DNA from: Candidatus Nitrosocosmicus oleophilus
Lineage (GTDB): Archaea; Thermoproteota; Nitrososphaeria; Nitrososphaerales; Nitrososphaeraceae
NCBI RefSeq assembly: GCF_000802205.1
Contig: NZ_CP012850.1
Span: 1,612,001-1,676,000, forward strand
Length of the DNA stretch: 64,000 nucleotides
Direction of reading: 5' to 3'
The translations under genes and the position numbers were made by a program. This document shows, piece by piece, positions 19,119-28,654 of this stretch (position 1 is the first letter of the stretch; each line of letters opens with the position of its first letter). The notes beneath the pieces are model-generated. The model did no database searches. It saw nothing but the letters and a program-made list of their open reading frames with translations, and was not told the DNA's origin.

Positions 19119-19620
19119 ATGACCATAGCAGCACCACTTTTTCTGATTGCATTAGATCCTAATCTATCTCATTCATTGCAAGCACACGCACAAATAAACA
19201 ACACTGATAATATTATTTCTAGTAAATATTATATCAGATATAGCCAATAAAGTTATATCTGAACAGCCGGTTGTCCTTAGGGGAATTATATCGTCTGAAG
19301 ATTTTAATAATGTAACTTTGAAAACAGGGTAAGATCCTCCAGGTGCGGCGATACTGCCTAATAGGGACGACGGAATTATAAATACGGGTATAGTAACGTT
19401 TATCGCAACTAAACCAGGGGAAGTGGGTATTAGCCATAGGCTATATATTGACAATAACACTTTTTCTAAGATTGATACAGATAGATTTGGAGCATTGTAT
19501 TCACGATATCAAAATGATACAGGAGAACGCAGAACCCCAGGTGACTTGGGTACCCCTTCAGTTATCGTGCCAGATTATAGTCTGCGCCTCCATATTTCTC
19601 TGCATCCATTCCTTTCATAG
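19119..19620 (+). pseudogene. Decayed gene for a secreted protein
   Basis: From the ATG at 19119 a signal-peptide-like start (MTIAAPLFLIALDP) reads to a TAA at 19248. The protein then continues one frame over from 19252 (VISEQPVVLRGIISSEDF), hits a TAA at 19330, and continues in that same frame to a TAG at 19620 (GIVTFIATKPGEVGISHRL, then DNNTFSKIDTDRFG). The pieces form a sensible chain of about 165 residues, so one frameshift and one stop have broken it. The ORF at 18944-19162 overlaps its start and is probably not real. Confidence 0.6.
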
Positions 19621-19856
19621 GTGATTCAGTATGACTGAGAACTGTGCAGGTAAACCTATTATCGCAGTAAATAGTTCGATCTAAAGGAGTTGCCGACCTG
19701 TAAACTGCTATGATAAATTAATTCCTACAAATATGAACCTCAAAAGGTTTTTTCTAATAATTGCCCTTTGCGACTTGTTTTTGGATTGTGGGCAAAACAA
19801 GGAGGGTTATTCTCGCTTGGAAAAATAATCTTAATTTGAAGATTATGGTCACTTTC

Positions 19857-20165
19857 TTACTCTAGTTTTCTGATTTCATCATTTGCAACTTTGATCATAT
19901 TCTCCTTTTCTTGGTTTAATTCGTCATCGGTCAAGTTAATGGCAGATATTATTGTAGGATTGGCTCCATTAGGAGGGTCATCAGTAAAAATGATTACGTG
20001 TGTAGATGTCTTTAATATTTCAATTACTGATTCATCATCCGGTGGTAGGTTCAATTCAAGATCTTTTACTGGAACCACAGATCCAAGATCGTCAATATCT
20101 AGTAAAGTAACATTTATCTTGTGTTCTACCTGGCTAATTTTGTTAATCTTAACTAGCACTAACAT
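19857..20165 (-). CDS. Hypothetical protein, 102 residues
   Basis: No known family recognised. The sequence is acidic, with beta-strand-like segments (MLVLVKINKISQV, VTLLDIDDLGSVVPV, HVIIFTDDPP) and a charged C-terminal helix (NLTDDELNQEKENMIKV). Soluble and small. It stands alone, divergent from the Hsp20 gene. Confidence 0.55.
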   Translation of the reverse strand: MLVLVKINKISQVEHKINVTLLDIDDLGSVVPVKDLELNLPPDDESVIEILKTSTHVIIFTDDPPNGANPTIISAINLTDDELNQEKENMIKVANDEIRKLE

Positions 20166-20585
20166 GTTACATCACCATCTTTAATACATTTTTCGACTAA
20201 AGAGAGGTAGGATACGTAAGAATCATAAAAATGTTGTATGTAGAGAATAGATATAACTTGTAGATGATTTTTTAAACACCTGTTCTACACACTTTTCACC
20301 ATTTTCTGTAGGGACAAAAAAATAAGAATTAATATTTATATATGTTATGAACTTCCTAGATAAATCGAATCAATAAGGATAACGAAAACATCAGAATAAC
20401 CGGTTGCATTTTATCATATCAATCATAAAAATATTTGAAATCACCAAATTCGCTGGGGTGTGTTCATAAACATTAGATATCAATTTTTTTATCATAGGTA
20501 TCTTTGAGATTAAAAAAATACTTACCAAACTTGTAACCCTGTAATATTTCCGCAAATTTGGACTAATTACATAGTGTAAGAAAAC

Positions 20586-20595
20586 TTTATATAAT
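20586..20595 (+). promoter_or_regulatory. TATA box of the Hsp20 gene
   Basis: tttatataat; transcription should start about 25 bases on, near 20615, leaving a leader of about 17 bases with a Shine-Dalgarno-like aggtg at 20617-20621. Confidence 0.6.
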
Positions 20596-20611
20596 GTAAT
20601 GTATATTACAT
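20594..20611. promoter_or_regulatory. Palindromic operator-like site in the Hsp20 promoter
   Basis: ATGTAAT gtat ATTACAT: seven-base arms around a four-base centre. It lies between the TATA box and the expected transcription start, where a bound repressor would block initiation. The regulator is unknown; archaeal heat-shock repressors of the Phr type bind similar places. Confidence 0.6.
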
Positions 20612-20631
20612 ATATTAGGTGTATATGACAT

Positions 20632-21297
20632 ATGAGTAATAAAGATATAATACCAAGCGATTGGATTAGCAGATTCTTTGAGACAGATTTAGGAAAAGGT
20701 AGAGCAAGAGGGTTAGAATTGTTCAATAGAGAAGTATTCAGCGATTTTGACGATATTCATAAGGAAATGAACAGAATGTTTGATGTATTCAACGATATCT
20801 CTAATAATGCCCCAAAAGAGCTTGTAAGGGAATATGAAACAAAGGAAGGTGGGAAAGTTAGAGAAGTAGGGCCAATCGTATACGGATATTCGATGACTAT
20901 CGGACCCGACGGCAAACCTCACGTAAGGGAATTTGGAAATGTCAAATCTTTGAATAACAATGCTGTAAAAAAAATAGGAACAAAACCAGATACTGTCTCC
21001 CAAATATCCGCAGAAAGGGAGCCATTAGTTGATGTGAATATGACGGATAAAGAGGTCAAAGTAGTGGTCGAAATGCCCGGTATTAGAAAAGAAGACATAA
21101 AAATAAAAGCATATGACTCGCAAGTTGAGGTTACATCATCAAAGGATGCCCAAAGAAAATATCATAAGAATATAGAACTTCCAGAGCTAGCAGAAGTTGA
21201 GACCGCAAGGTCAGCATATAACAATGGCATACTGGAAATAACCTTCGACAAAAAGAAAGTTACTAAACCTGCAGGTAAGGAAATTAAAATAGAGTAG
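20632..21297 (+). CDS. Hsp20/alpha-crystallin family small heat-shock protein
   Basis: 221 residues. The alpha-crystallin domain is at about 128-215 (REPLVDVNMTDKEVKVVVEM, PGIRKEDIKIKAYD, then ELPELAEV and YNNGILEITFDKK). The N-terminal half is long for the family and includes FDDIHKEMNRMFDVF and the GPDGKPHVREFGN segment seen in archaeal Hsp20/GvpH-like proteins. The ending AGKEIKIE carries an IxI/V-like motif used for oligomer contacts. It is an ATP-independent holdase. Expression is probably stress-controlled through the palindrome over its promoter. Confidence 0.93.
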   Translation: MSNKDIIPSDWISRFFETDLGKGRARGLELFNREVFSDFDDIHKEMNRMFDVFNDISNNAPKELVREYETKEGGKVREVGPIVYGYSMTIGPDGKPHVREFGNVKSLNNNAVKKIGTKPDTVSQISAEREPLVDVNMTDKEVKVVVEMPGIRKEDIKIKAYDSQVEVTSSKDAQRKYHKNIELPELAEVETARSAYNNGILEITFDKKKVTKPAGKEIKIE

Positions 21298-21599
21298 AAT
21301 CTAAATCTCACTCTAGGCATTCATTAATTTTTTTTAAATCTTTTAAAATAGCAATCACATTTTAGTTTTGTTTTGTTTGGAATTATTTGATAATATCAAC
21401 ATTTTGTATAAAGACTTGTATTTATTTACTGTAATAGACAATTAGACCGACCTGAATCGCAAGGATATAGAACTACCAATCCTTTATTTTTTCTAAATAA
21501 CCTTTCAGCCTCGTTTGGATTCCATCTTAATTAAAGAATGTCCATGAGATGGCTTTTATAGTGCATCAGAATATAATAAGGAACTGGTACATTCAATAA
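21298..21599. other. Spacer before the flavin reductase gene
   Basis: No gene. cttttatag at about 21552-21561 is a possible TATA box with a short leader before the ATG at 21600. Confidence 0.4.
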
Positions 21600-22259
21600 A
21601 TGGATACGCTGGAATTTGATATTTCCGAGATGAATGCACCTCTTAGATATAATTTATTAATTTCTCTAGTAACTCCCAGACCTATTGCCTTCATTTCAAC
21701 CTTGAGTGATAAAGGAATCCCAAATGCTGCTCCTTTTTCATTTTTTAATTTGATGGGTAATGACCCCCCAATTGTGGCCATAGGTATTGGAAAAGATGAA
21801 ACTCGAAAGAATGACTTGAAAGATTCTGGATATAATATCCAAAAAACAAAGGAGTTTGTAATCAATATTGTAAACGAGAGTATTTTGGAGCAAGTGAACA
21901 TTACATCAGTTGATTTTCCACCAGAAGTCGACGAATCCGAAATTGCCGGGCTAACTAAGTTGCCATCTATAAAGGTGAAACCTCCAAGGATTGCAGAGTC
22001 ACCTGCTAACCTAGAATGCCGCCTAGCCGGTACAATAGAAATTGGAAACACTCGTATAATATTAGGGGAAATTATCTACTTGCATATAAAGAAAGAATTT
22101 TTAGATCATGAAAATCAAACGATTCATACCGATTTAATTTCACCAGTCGGGAGGATGCACAAAAACGGTGTTTATACTCGAACTACTGATTTGTTTAATT
22201 TACCTCGCCTATCTTTTAAAGAATGGGAAGCACAGGAAAGAAATAACGATAAGATGTGA
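21600..22259 (+). CDS. Flavin reductase-like, FMN-binding split-barrel protein (DIM6/NTAB family)
   Basis: 219 residues. The N-terminal RYNLLISLVTPRPIAFISTL, GIPNAAPFSFFN and later KDLKDSG/TKEFVINIV are the FMN-binding split-barrel features of the flavin reductase family. Members reduce flavin with NAD(P)H or act as FMN-binding electron carriers. Alone in its region. The partner is unknown; the luciferase-like enzyme at the window start is far away. Confidence 0.9.
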   Translation: MDTLEFDISEMNAPLRYNLLISLVTPRPIAFISTLSDKGIPNAAPFSFFNLMGNDPPIVAIGIGKDETRKNDLKDSGYNIQKTKEFVINIVNESILEQVNITSVDFPPEVDESEIAGLTKLPSIKVKPPRIAESPANLECRLAGTIEIGNTRIILGEIIYLHIKKEFLDHENQTIHTDLISPVGRMHKNGVYTRTTDLFNLPRLSFKEWEAQERNNDKM

Positions 22260-22450
22260 AAAGAAATATTTTCGAAATACATCACATTATTGCCATAATT
22301 AGTGATTTCAAAGTATTGATTCATTTTCTTACGGTTTGAGATTTCGCCTTCTAAAGCTAACGGTAAACCTAGATCATTCAACATTGGATCACCATTTAAT
22401 CGGTGATAAATAAGGTCGTCCAAGGAAAATATTTACGTTATTCCATTACC

Positions 22451-22573
22451 ATGAAATACCTAATGGGCGGCGTCGAGCATTGGAGAAGTTATTACTACTT
22501 TGTATCACATTTGCCAGATTCTATAGACTATTGGATTGAGCGACTTAAAGATATAGAAAATAAGTTTTTGTGA
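22451..22573 (+). CDS. Possible 40-residue protein
   Basis: ATG start, MKYLMGGVEHWRSYYYFVSH and on to a TGA. The composition is protein-like (aromatic, mixed charge, helix at the end), but there is no family match and no clear promoter. It could also be a remnant. Confidence 0.3.
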   Translation: MKYLMGGVEHWRSYYYFVSHLPDSIDYWIERLKDIENKFL

Positions 22574-22857
22574 TTTGTAAAGCTGATTTGACGATGGACG
22601 CAGTCTTTCTATCAAATATTCGGCTGGATTGGGGATAGATTGGAACTAGAGCTCAAGACACCAGAATCATGTTTCCTTGAAATAATCTCCTATCTACTTC
22701 TAGTAAAGAGAATGAAATCTATTAGGTAATTATATTATTCGTTAATATATCAATCAAATTCTATAAAGTAAAAGTATCGTCATAGCAACGAGCGTATGAA
22801 TTAAGCTTGTTGTTGGAATTTGATACTTCAAAAAGTGAAGATAATTATTTCCTAATA

Positions 22858-22918
22858 TGGATTTAAACAAATCCACATAATTTGCATCCAGATGAGCGTA
22901 TTTCATCTCACCTGGATG
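22858..22918. other. Two adjacent hairpins
   Basis: First: TGGATTT aaac AAATCCA (22858-22875), seven pairs. Second: CATCCAG at 22885-22891 with CTGGATG at 22912-22918, seven pairs, extended inward by a mismatch and four more pairs. The loops lack a T-run, so terminator function is not shown. Confidence 0.55.
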
Positions 22919-23135
22919 TAAGCATCAAGCCTAAATGATGCATATCATGATGATACTTCATGAATATTAAATATTTGTATGACCTTTATTTGGGCAATGC
23001 TCTAGTAAATTAATCAAATCTATTGAAAGCAAATGAATGAATTATTTCGGATTAAAATAGAAATCAAAATAAACTATATCTTACCGAGTCAAGTTATCTT
23101 ATTGTCAATAAAAATTAATTTTACTAAAAAATAAA

Positions 23136-23567
23136 TTAATTAACTGGATCTCCAGTTGCAGTTATGTTAGTAGTTGCCAATCTATTATGATTAACGACCT
23201 CAAACAAGTTAAAAGTATGCTTTTCATTTGGCTTTAGTACGAAAGATGGCTGAGTAACATATTCATTGAATTTGCCCAAACTTTTTCCATCCTTATCAAA
23301 GAATTCGCCAGTGATTTCAATATCGTGCAATTCAATCGTGTTGTTATTCCTTACTGCTCCGTCCACTTCGACCATACCTTGTGAAGTCTTAGAGGTAACC
23401 AGATCCTCTACAGGAATAAACAACTTTCCAGATTGTTGGTTGTTGTTATTCTGATTATCAACAGTACCATTTACCTGTCCTCTTGCACTATTTTTAAATT
23501 CATTAAAAGGGTCCGCAAATGAGGCAACCATTAACAATGAAAAGATGACCGTAATTTCTTTTAGCAT
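23136..23567 (-). CDS. Secreted FxLYD-like domain protein
   Basis: 143 residues with an N-terminal hydrophobic signal (MLKEITVIFSLLMVASFADP), an Asn/Gln-rich linker, and a C-terminal beta domain: GMVEVDGAVRNNNTIELHD, ITGEFFDKDGKSLG, FVLKPNEKHTFNL. This is the pattern of FxLYD/DUF3426 domains, which are extracellular Ig-like folds of unknown role and common in thaumarchaea. Confidence 0.8.
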   Translation of the reverse strand: MLKEITVIFSLLMVASFADPFNEFKNSARGQVNGTVDNQNNNNQQSGKLFIPVEDLVTSKTSQGMVEVDGAVRNNNTIELHDIEITGEFFDKDGKSLGKFNEYVTQPSFVLKPNEKHTFNLFEVVNHNRLATTNITATGDPVN

Positions 23568-23785
23568 TATGAATTAATAGACGGCGTTCCATAATAAATT
23601 TTCTTATTAAATGATCGTAATTCATGTATAATCAAATTAATATAGTTACGTATGTGATAGTTTATACCATCGATTAATGGAATTCTAAATTAAATGATTT
23701 GATTGGATAATTGAAGGTAAAAAAGAAAAAATTGAGTACTCTTGAATATTCGACTGGAATTCATAAAAAATAACAGACAACTTTG

Positions 23786-24361
23786 GAACCCTTGATTGAC
23801 TAATTCCTGTTATTACTGATGCAGCTTCCAGCATATATATCTGTAAAGAAAGGGTTTGAGTTAATACAGACAATGACTCGAATTCTTAATACCGGATTTA
23901 GGTATGTACTTGAGGTTAGGCATTCTGCATGGTTTGAGGATGAGATATATGATTTTCCAAAAGAGCAAACCGTGTCGGTACCTAATATGGAGTTTAAGAG
24001 ATGATTTAACTCCTCTCATAGTAATAGCGGCCGATCAAATTCATCAGATTTATTGGAGATAGAAGCATAAATGAAATAGATTTTGGTAGAGATGTAAAGG
24101 ATCGAAAGATAGAAATGCTCGAATTAACGAGAAATTTCAAGAAAATACAAAATGCTGATACTAAAATCAAGATGCATTGATAGCTTTCAATAATCACTTT
24201 GCGGGATTTGGTCCTCATTCTGTAAATGATTTCTTGAAGATCTTGAAATAGAGAAGAAATCTTGGAAGAGCAAACTAGCTAGTCGACATCAAGGAAAATC
24301 AAATAATGATGATGGTAGCTACCAATCATGTTTGTCAAGTAATAGCAAATTTCATTATTAA
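23786..24361 (+). pseudogene. Decayed DUF72 (YecE-like) gene
   Basis: Recognisable DUF72 segments lie in order but in different frames: MQLPAYISVKKGFELIQ then YVLEVRHSAWFEDEIYDF (frame of 23819, to the TGA at 24002), a short stretch DLTPLIVIAADQI (from 24003), then FIGDRSINEIDFGRDVKDRK with LTRNFKKIQNADTKIK (another frame), then ALIAFNNHFAGFGPHSVND (another frame), and EIEKKSW at the end. At least four frameshifts and an upstream TAA at 23801 break it; the N-terminal third is missing. It is 220 bases from an intact DUF72 gene on the other strand, but the two are different subtypes. Confidence 0.8.
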
Positions 24362-24581
24362 TTTTAAATTCTGAAGTAATTTATTGCATTCTAGTATACT
24401 TGAAATAACTGAGATATGTCATTTAGAATTTCTTTGATTAATACTCGACTATTCATCCAGATTGTTATATATTTCAACTTACCCTTTATGATATATTGCC
24501 TTTAACCCGACTCAAACAACTACCCCTTCACGTAACTAGAGGAAAACATCGAGCGAAACTATTAGTATGATTTTACAATAA

Positions 24582-25472
24582 TCATAGCGTATTAGATAGA
24601 TATTTCCTTGCTTTTTCTAATATCTTTTTTTCATTTTCTGATAAAGGCTGATTGTTTATTAATTCTTTGAATTGTAGTGAATTTACGATTGCCTTTCCAC
24701 CATAGTGATTATTAAAATAAACAAAAATCGTTTCAACATTTTCCTTTATTCTGTTGATCTTGTTTACCCATGGAATAAGTTCCTCTTCAGAATAAAGATA
24801 ATCATACCAGTAATGATCTCTAGTTGTATTCCTTCCATGGAGTCTAACTACTGCCAATTTATTAGATGCCAAATTATTTTCATTTGATAAAAATCCCAGA
24901 TTCTCTTGCGCAGGAGAATCAGTCAAGACGGATGCTATACCAAAGTGATGGAGTAATTCTAGTACACCCTCCGTATTCCATGAATTATGCCTGAATTCTA
25001 GGGCAATATTATCATGATTTTTAAGATCAGATCGATTTCTCAGAGCAACCAAAAACTCCTCTAATCTATTGTACTCATTAATGGTATAGCTAGGTGGGAG
25101 TTGGATTATTATCGATCCTAATTTCCTATTAATTTCAAGTGGTGATATTTTTTTTAAAAATTCATTCAAATCAGTTACTACATTCTTGTTAATATCTAAT
25201 CTCTTTTCATGTGTAATTATTTCGGGAACTTTGACTGATATTTTGAATTCATTAGGAGTTGCATTTGCCATTCCCATAAATAACCTTTCATTCATGTGTT
25301 TATAGAATCTCTTGTAGAAAGTAGCATCCATCTCGACTGTATTAAAGAACTGAGAATAATAACTCAATTTTCTCGTTTTATTATCTGGGTAAAATACGTT
25401 TAACCACCCACCCTTATCTGGTATATCACCATAGTTCCATCCAGAACATCCTAGATAAAATTGAGAACACAT
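24582..25472 (-). CDS. DUF72 family protein (YecE-like)
   Basis: 296 residues, full length. TIM-barrel family of unknown function. Visible signatures: YLGCSGWNYGDIPDKGGWLN at the start, the FNTVEMDATFYK segment, GSIIIQLPPSY, ALEFRHNSWNTEGV, VVRLHGRNT, and the closing IFVYFNNHYGGKAIVN. The start codon sits just before the first strand, as usual. It is convergent with the decayed DUF72 gene and divergent from the F420-type oxidoreductase gene. Confidence 0.92.
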   Translation of the reverse strand: MCSQFYLGCSGWNYGDIPDKGGWLNVFYPDNKTRKLSYYSQFFNTVEMDATFYKRFYKHMNERLFMGMANATPNEFKISVKVPEIITHEKRLDINKNVVTDLNEFLKKISPLEINRKLGSIIIQLPPSYTINEYNRLEEFLVALRNRSDLKNHDNIALEFRHNSWNTEGVLELLHHFGIASVLTDSPAQENLGFLSNENNLASNKLAVVRLHGRNTTRDHYWYDYLYSEEELIPWVNKINRIKENVETIFVYFNNHYGGKAIVNSLQFKELINNQPLSENEKKILEKARKYLSNTL

Positions 25473-25601
25473 GATTAGATTGGATAGGATTCCTCAATAA
25501 TTAAGAAAATCGGTTCCTTATTCTTTCATGCAGATGGGTTAATTAAAATCTAGACGAGTGGTTTTTTAAAGTTTTAATCACTTTAATGTGTATTTGTCAT
25601 T

Positions 25602-26255
25602 ATGAAGATAGGTATACTAGGCTCAGGTGAAGTAGGTCGAAGACTCGCGGATGGCTGTATAGATCTTGGCCACCACGTTATGATCGGGACAAGAAATCCT
25701 GAAAAAGAAGAAATACAGAAATGGATAGACAACCCCAAACATAAGGAAACTGCTTTTGTTGGATCCTTTGCTGAAGCGGCATCTTTTGGTGAATTAATTG
25801 TCCTTTCTACTTTATGGAGGGGCACTGAGAACGCAATTAATATGGCTATTTCATCTAATTTTAATAATAAAATAGTCGTTGATACAACAAATCCATTGGA
25901 ATTTGCTAAAGATTCACCACCAAAGTTATCGCTCGGGTATGATAAATCTGCAGGTGAGGTAATTCAATCCTTACTACCAAATTCAAAAGTTGTAAAAGCC
26001 TTTAACATTGTAGGTAATCCCCATATGATTCATCCAGACTTCCCAGGGGGTCCACCAACCATGTTTATTTGTGGCAATTTTAAGGACGCCAAGGACATAA
26101 TCATTGAAGAATTATTAACTCCATTTGGTTGGGATACAATAGACATTGGGGGAATTGAACAATCTAGATTGTTAGAACCCCTTGCGATGTTATGGATAAC
26201 TTATTACATTCAAACCGGTCTGGGAAACCATGCATTCAAGCTGCTAAAAAAATAA
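25602..26255 (+). CDS. NADPH-dependent F420 reductase-like dinucleotide-binding protein
   Basis: 217 residues. The Rossmann start KIGILGSGEVGRRLADG and the GTRNPEK segment (NADP phosphate contact by R) fit the F420-oxidoreductase/NADP-binding family (COG2085). VVDTTNPLEF and KAFNIVGNPHM are also family segments. True Fno enzymes move hydride between F420 and NADP; this branch is often a paralogue of unknown substrate. The luciferase-like enzyme at the window start may be F420-linked, but no direct link is visible. Confidence 0.88.
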   Translation: MKIGILGSGEVGRRLADGCIDLGHHVMIGTRNPEKEEIQKWIDNPKHKETAFVGSFAEAASFGELIVLSTLWRGTENAINMAISSNFNNKIVVDTTNPLEFAKDSPPKLSLGYDKSAGEVIQSLLPNSKVVKAFNIVGNPHMIHPDFPGGPPTMFICGNFKDAKDIIIEELLTPFGWDTIDIGGIEQSRLLEPLAMLWITYYIQTGLGNHAFKLLKK

Positions 26256-26725
26256 TAATTTCCTTTTGAACATTTGTACATTTTCGGTATTTTGACTACT
26301 TATCATACTGCCATCACATGATTATCGTTTATTAAAAAATCGTCTAATGACATATATCATGAGTATTCCAATCGTTTCCATATTATAGATCGATATTACT
26401 CGCTATAAACATAGAAATATTATGGATAAACAAAACAACAAACTAAAAATTCTTTATTTAAAAATGAGCATAGTTCATTCTGTACTCTATTCAAAGAATT
26501 CATTTACCCCTTATATCTATACCAATATTGATATTCAAATGGTCGTCGCGTTAGTCCAAAGAAAATCTATGGTTCTTGCCGTGAGCGCCTTAACTTTTCT
26601 TAAACTTCTAATTACAAATAATAAGTGATTATTTTTACTCTTGGAACTTATCTGAGATTCCGCCATGATGACTACTAATAGAGAATACCCAACCAAATAT
26701 TGTCAACGAAAATAATGACTCACCT
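26256..26725. other. Intergenic gap
   Basis: Holds a 68-residue ORF (26422-26628) with no family, a Lys/Asn-rich start and no good promoter spacing; I do not call it a gene. Confidence 0.4.
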
Positions 26726-27214
26726 TTACCGTCCTAACAATCTGTTGATATTATCTATTAATTTGTTGATATTCTCCACATGGGTTCCTTCCCAGTATAC
26801 TTTTGAACATTTTGAACATTCATAAATTGCATTTATTTTTTCATAAACTTTCTTTGGAATTGGGTTAGATAACCTTGTCTTGTCAAGTTTTTTAATATTG
26901 CCGTTACAAATTGTACATCGGGTATTTAGATTCGGAACCGGATTGATATGTTTGATATCACATCTCTCTAATATGAAAACCAAATTTTTGACTTCATCTT
27001 CATCCGGGAGTAGCAATCCCTTCGTGCTCGATTTTGAGACTCTTAAATATAGCCCTCTGTCCCTAGTTACCAATAACATATGTTCATGATAACTTCTCTC
27101 GATGAGAAAAGCATCACTAGCGTCTAACCAGAATTCTGTGTCAAATCCCATTATTCTTAATTTCTTTGCAATATTTCCTCCCATACAATCAACAATAAAT
27201 TTTGGCCGATTCAC
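26726..27214 (-). CDS. Mut7-C RNase-domain protein with zinc ribbon
   Basis: 162 residues. The N-terminal half is a PIN-like Mut7-C domain: FIVDCMGGNIAKKLRIMGFD with the first acidic residue, then LLVTRDRGLY. The C-terminal part has four cysteines (TRCTICNG ... ECSKCSKVYWEG) making a zinc ribbon. The WEGTH ending is characteristic. Mut7-C is named for the C-terminus of nematode mut-7; an RNase activity is predicted, targets unknown. Single gene. Confidence 0.88.
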   Translation of the reverse strand: MNRPKFIVDCMGGNIAKKLRIMGFDTEFWLDASDAFLIERSYHEHMLLVTRDRGLYLRVSKSSTKGLLLPDEDEVKNLVFILERCDIKHINPVPNLNTRCTICNGNIKKLDKTRLSNPIPKKVYEKINAIYECSKCSKVYWEGTHVENINKLIDNINRLLGR

Positions 27215-27601
27215 ATTAAATATAGTAGGTGTCTGTTACTTTTAGATATTCTATGAATCAAAATGTGAATCTAAATTCTAATCACTATGGTGGAAAACCA
27301 CGAGCATTTATCTCTCCTTTTTCTATGATTGTTCTGTTCTCTATTGAATCGGAGTCCTGAATTTGCTGCCTTACTTTATCTTGATTTGGACGTTCCTATT
27401 GACATTTTAGTCAAATCATTCTTAAGGTCATTTCTCTTCTCACTAGCCATTAATTGTGACTTGCAGAGGGAGAATAGGCCGAAAATATTTGATTAAATAA
27501 GAATTATCAAAGAATTAGGATTTCCAAATCAACATTCGAGGTTTTAGGAAATTTTAACCATAAAAGTAAGATTATAAGGGTTGATATTTAATTATTTTAG
27601 A
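27215..27601. other. Divergent spacer with TATA box
   Basis: No gene. attataaggg at 27571-27580 is centred 27 bases before the ATG at 27602. Confidence 0.5.
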
Positions 27602-27868
27602 ATGTCTGGTAATGATGATATTCGAAATAATCTATCAAAGTATGAGAAATTCAAGGGCGGAGAACCTGAGAAAGTAATGCTATACCATAAGCTCAAACTA
27701 GAAAACCTGAAGATAATAAGTGATAAGACAAACTATTTGGATATGGACACAGCCAAGATTCCGATTGTAGATTTTGTATGTGATATATGTAATCTTCCAA
27801 TGGAGAATCAGCAACATCCATCCAAAGTAGATCTCGTTTGCATAAATTGTAATCAGACATATCCATAG
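27602..27868 (+). CDS. Small zinc-ribbon protein
   Basis: 88 residues from the ATG at 27602, chosen because a TATA box lies 27 bases upstream; the ATG at 27581 is inside that promoter spacing. A charged helical N-terminus is followed by VDFVCDICNLPMENQ ... VDLVCINCNQTYP, two CxxC knuckles that bind one zinc. No family name is known to me. It may bind nucleic acid or protein. Confidence 0.65.
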   Translation: MSGNDDIRNNLSKYEKFKGGEPEKVMLYHKLKLENLKIISDKTNYLDMDTAKIPIVDFVCDICNLPMENQQHPSKVDLVCINCNQTYP

Positions 27869-28231
27869 TACTCTCACTTTTGTTTTTTATCATTGTAATT
27901 AACTTTGAAATATCAAGATTTAGTTTGAGACAAATCCCGAATTTAGTTTCTGATTGCTAATATTATTATGTTTTTGATTTCATACTAAATGAGACATTCT
28001 TGAATGGATGTGAGTCAAACTCTCGACTAAAAGATTTCATGAAGCAGCATTCCAGTACATTTTAGGGAATAATTGAAAGTTACATAAGAGATCGAAATGA
28101 CGTTTTTGAAAAACTCATGCCTGGGTTTTTTTAGGATAACCTCCTTCTATTTTAACATAATTAAACCCATTCAAAACCAATCAAACATAATATTTTTGTC
28201 AATCAGTTTTCTATATGGTTGACGATGTCCT
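27869..28231. other. Intergenic gap
   Basis: 363 bases; no gene or hairpin noticed. Confidence 0.45.
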
Positions 28232-28474
28232 GTGTATTCCGACATTTCTACAAGTAATACTGACTTTACAAAATTCAAAAAGTTAAAAGATAATTTTAGT
28301 TGGTTTTATTCAAATTATGATATGCTTGAAAAGGATATTCGTAATCAGTACGTAGCGGTTAAAGATAGAAAACACATTGAAAATGATGTCAGCCTTGAGG
28401 CTATTATAAAAAGACTCAATTTGAAAAACTACGACGATTCAATTGCTATAGAGTTTATAAATTCTAAAAGTTGA
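28232..28474 (+). CDS. DUF5678-like small protein
   Basis: 80 residues with a GTG start. Segment SNYDMLEKDIRNQYVAVKDR then VSLEAIIKRLNL resembles the DUF5678 pattern of a short helix, a YVAV strand and a helix. Function unknown; such proteins often occur beside toxin-like or regulator genes, but none is adjacent here. Confidence 0.6.
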   Translation: MYSDISTSNTDFTKFKKLKDNFSWFYSNYDMLEKDIRNQYVAVKDRKHIENDVSLEAIIKRLNLKNYDDSIAIEFINSKS

Positions 28475-28620
28475 TATTATCAACCAATTGCTTGTTTGCA
28501 GTACATTTTCCACCCTTCTCTGTTTTGATTGGCCAGCAGTAGCGTTATTATTAATAAGAACTCATAATTAGTGAAACATGTTATTTAGGGTTCAAATCTA
28601 GGAGGCTTACTTTTAAAAAT

Positions 28621-28630
28621 ATTTTATATA
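28621..28630 (+). promoter_or_regulatory. TATA box of the CDGSH gene
   Basis: attttatata centred about 28 bases before the ATG at 28655. Confidence 0.55.
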
Positions 28631-28654
28631 TTTGGAATTATCAATGTTGATTTG

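Larger units (their letters stand above)
20166..20631. other. Divergent spacer with the Hsp20 promoter
   Basis: 466 bases. Its 3' end holds the Hsp20 TATA box and palindrome. The reverse ORF 20391-20726 runs across the promoter and is rejected. Confidence 0.55.
22260..23135. other. Long intergenic gap with hairpins and a 40-residue ORF
   Basis: 876 bases. It contains a small ORF at 22451-22573, two neighbouring hairpins at 22858-22918, and the start of a weak reverse ORF (22172-22423). No known RNA is recognised. Confidence 0.5.

Noticed and set aside
18944-19162. TTG-started 72-codon ORF
   Set aside because: No family; it overlaps the start of the decayed secreted-protein gene in another frame.
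20391-20726. Reverse ORF across the Hsp20 promoter
   Set aside because: It covers the TATA box and palindrome of a firm gene and has no family.
22172-22423. Reverse 83-codon ORF overlapping the flavin reductase end
   Set aside because: The first part looks protein-like but it overlaps a firm gene and has no family; it could be a remnant at best.
26422-26628. 68-codon ORF
   Set aside because: No family match and poor composition; promoter spacing not convincing.
28585-28605. gggttcaaatctagg resembles a tRNA T-arm
   Set aside because: The stem pairs only one or two bases and no D-arm or acceptor stem is found.
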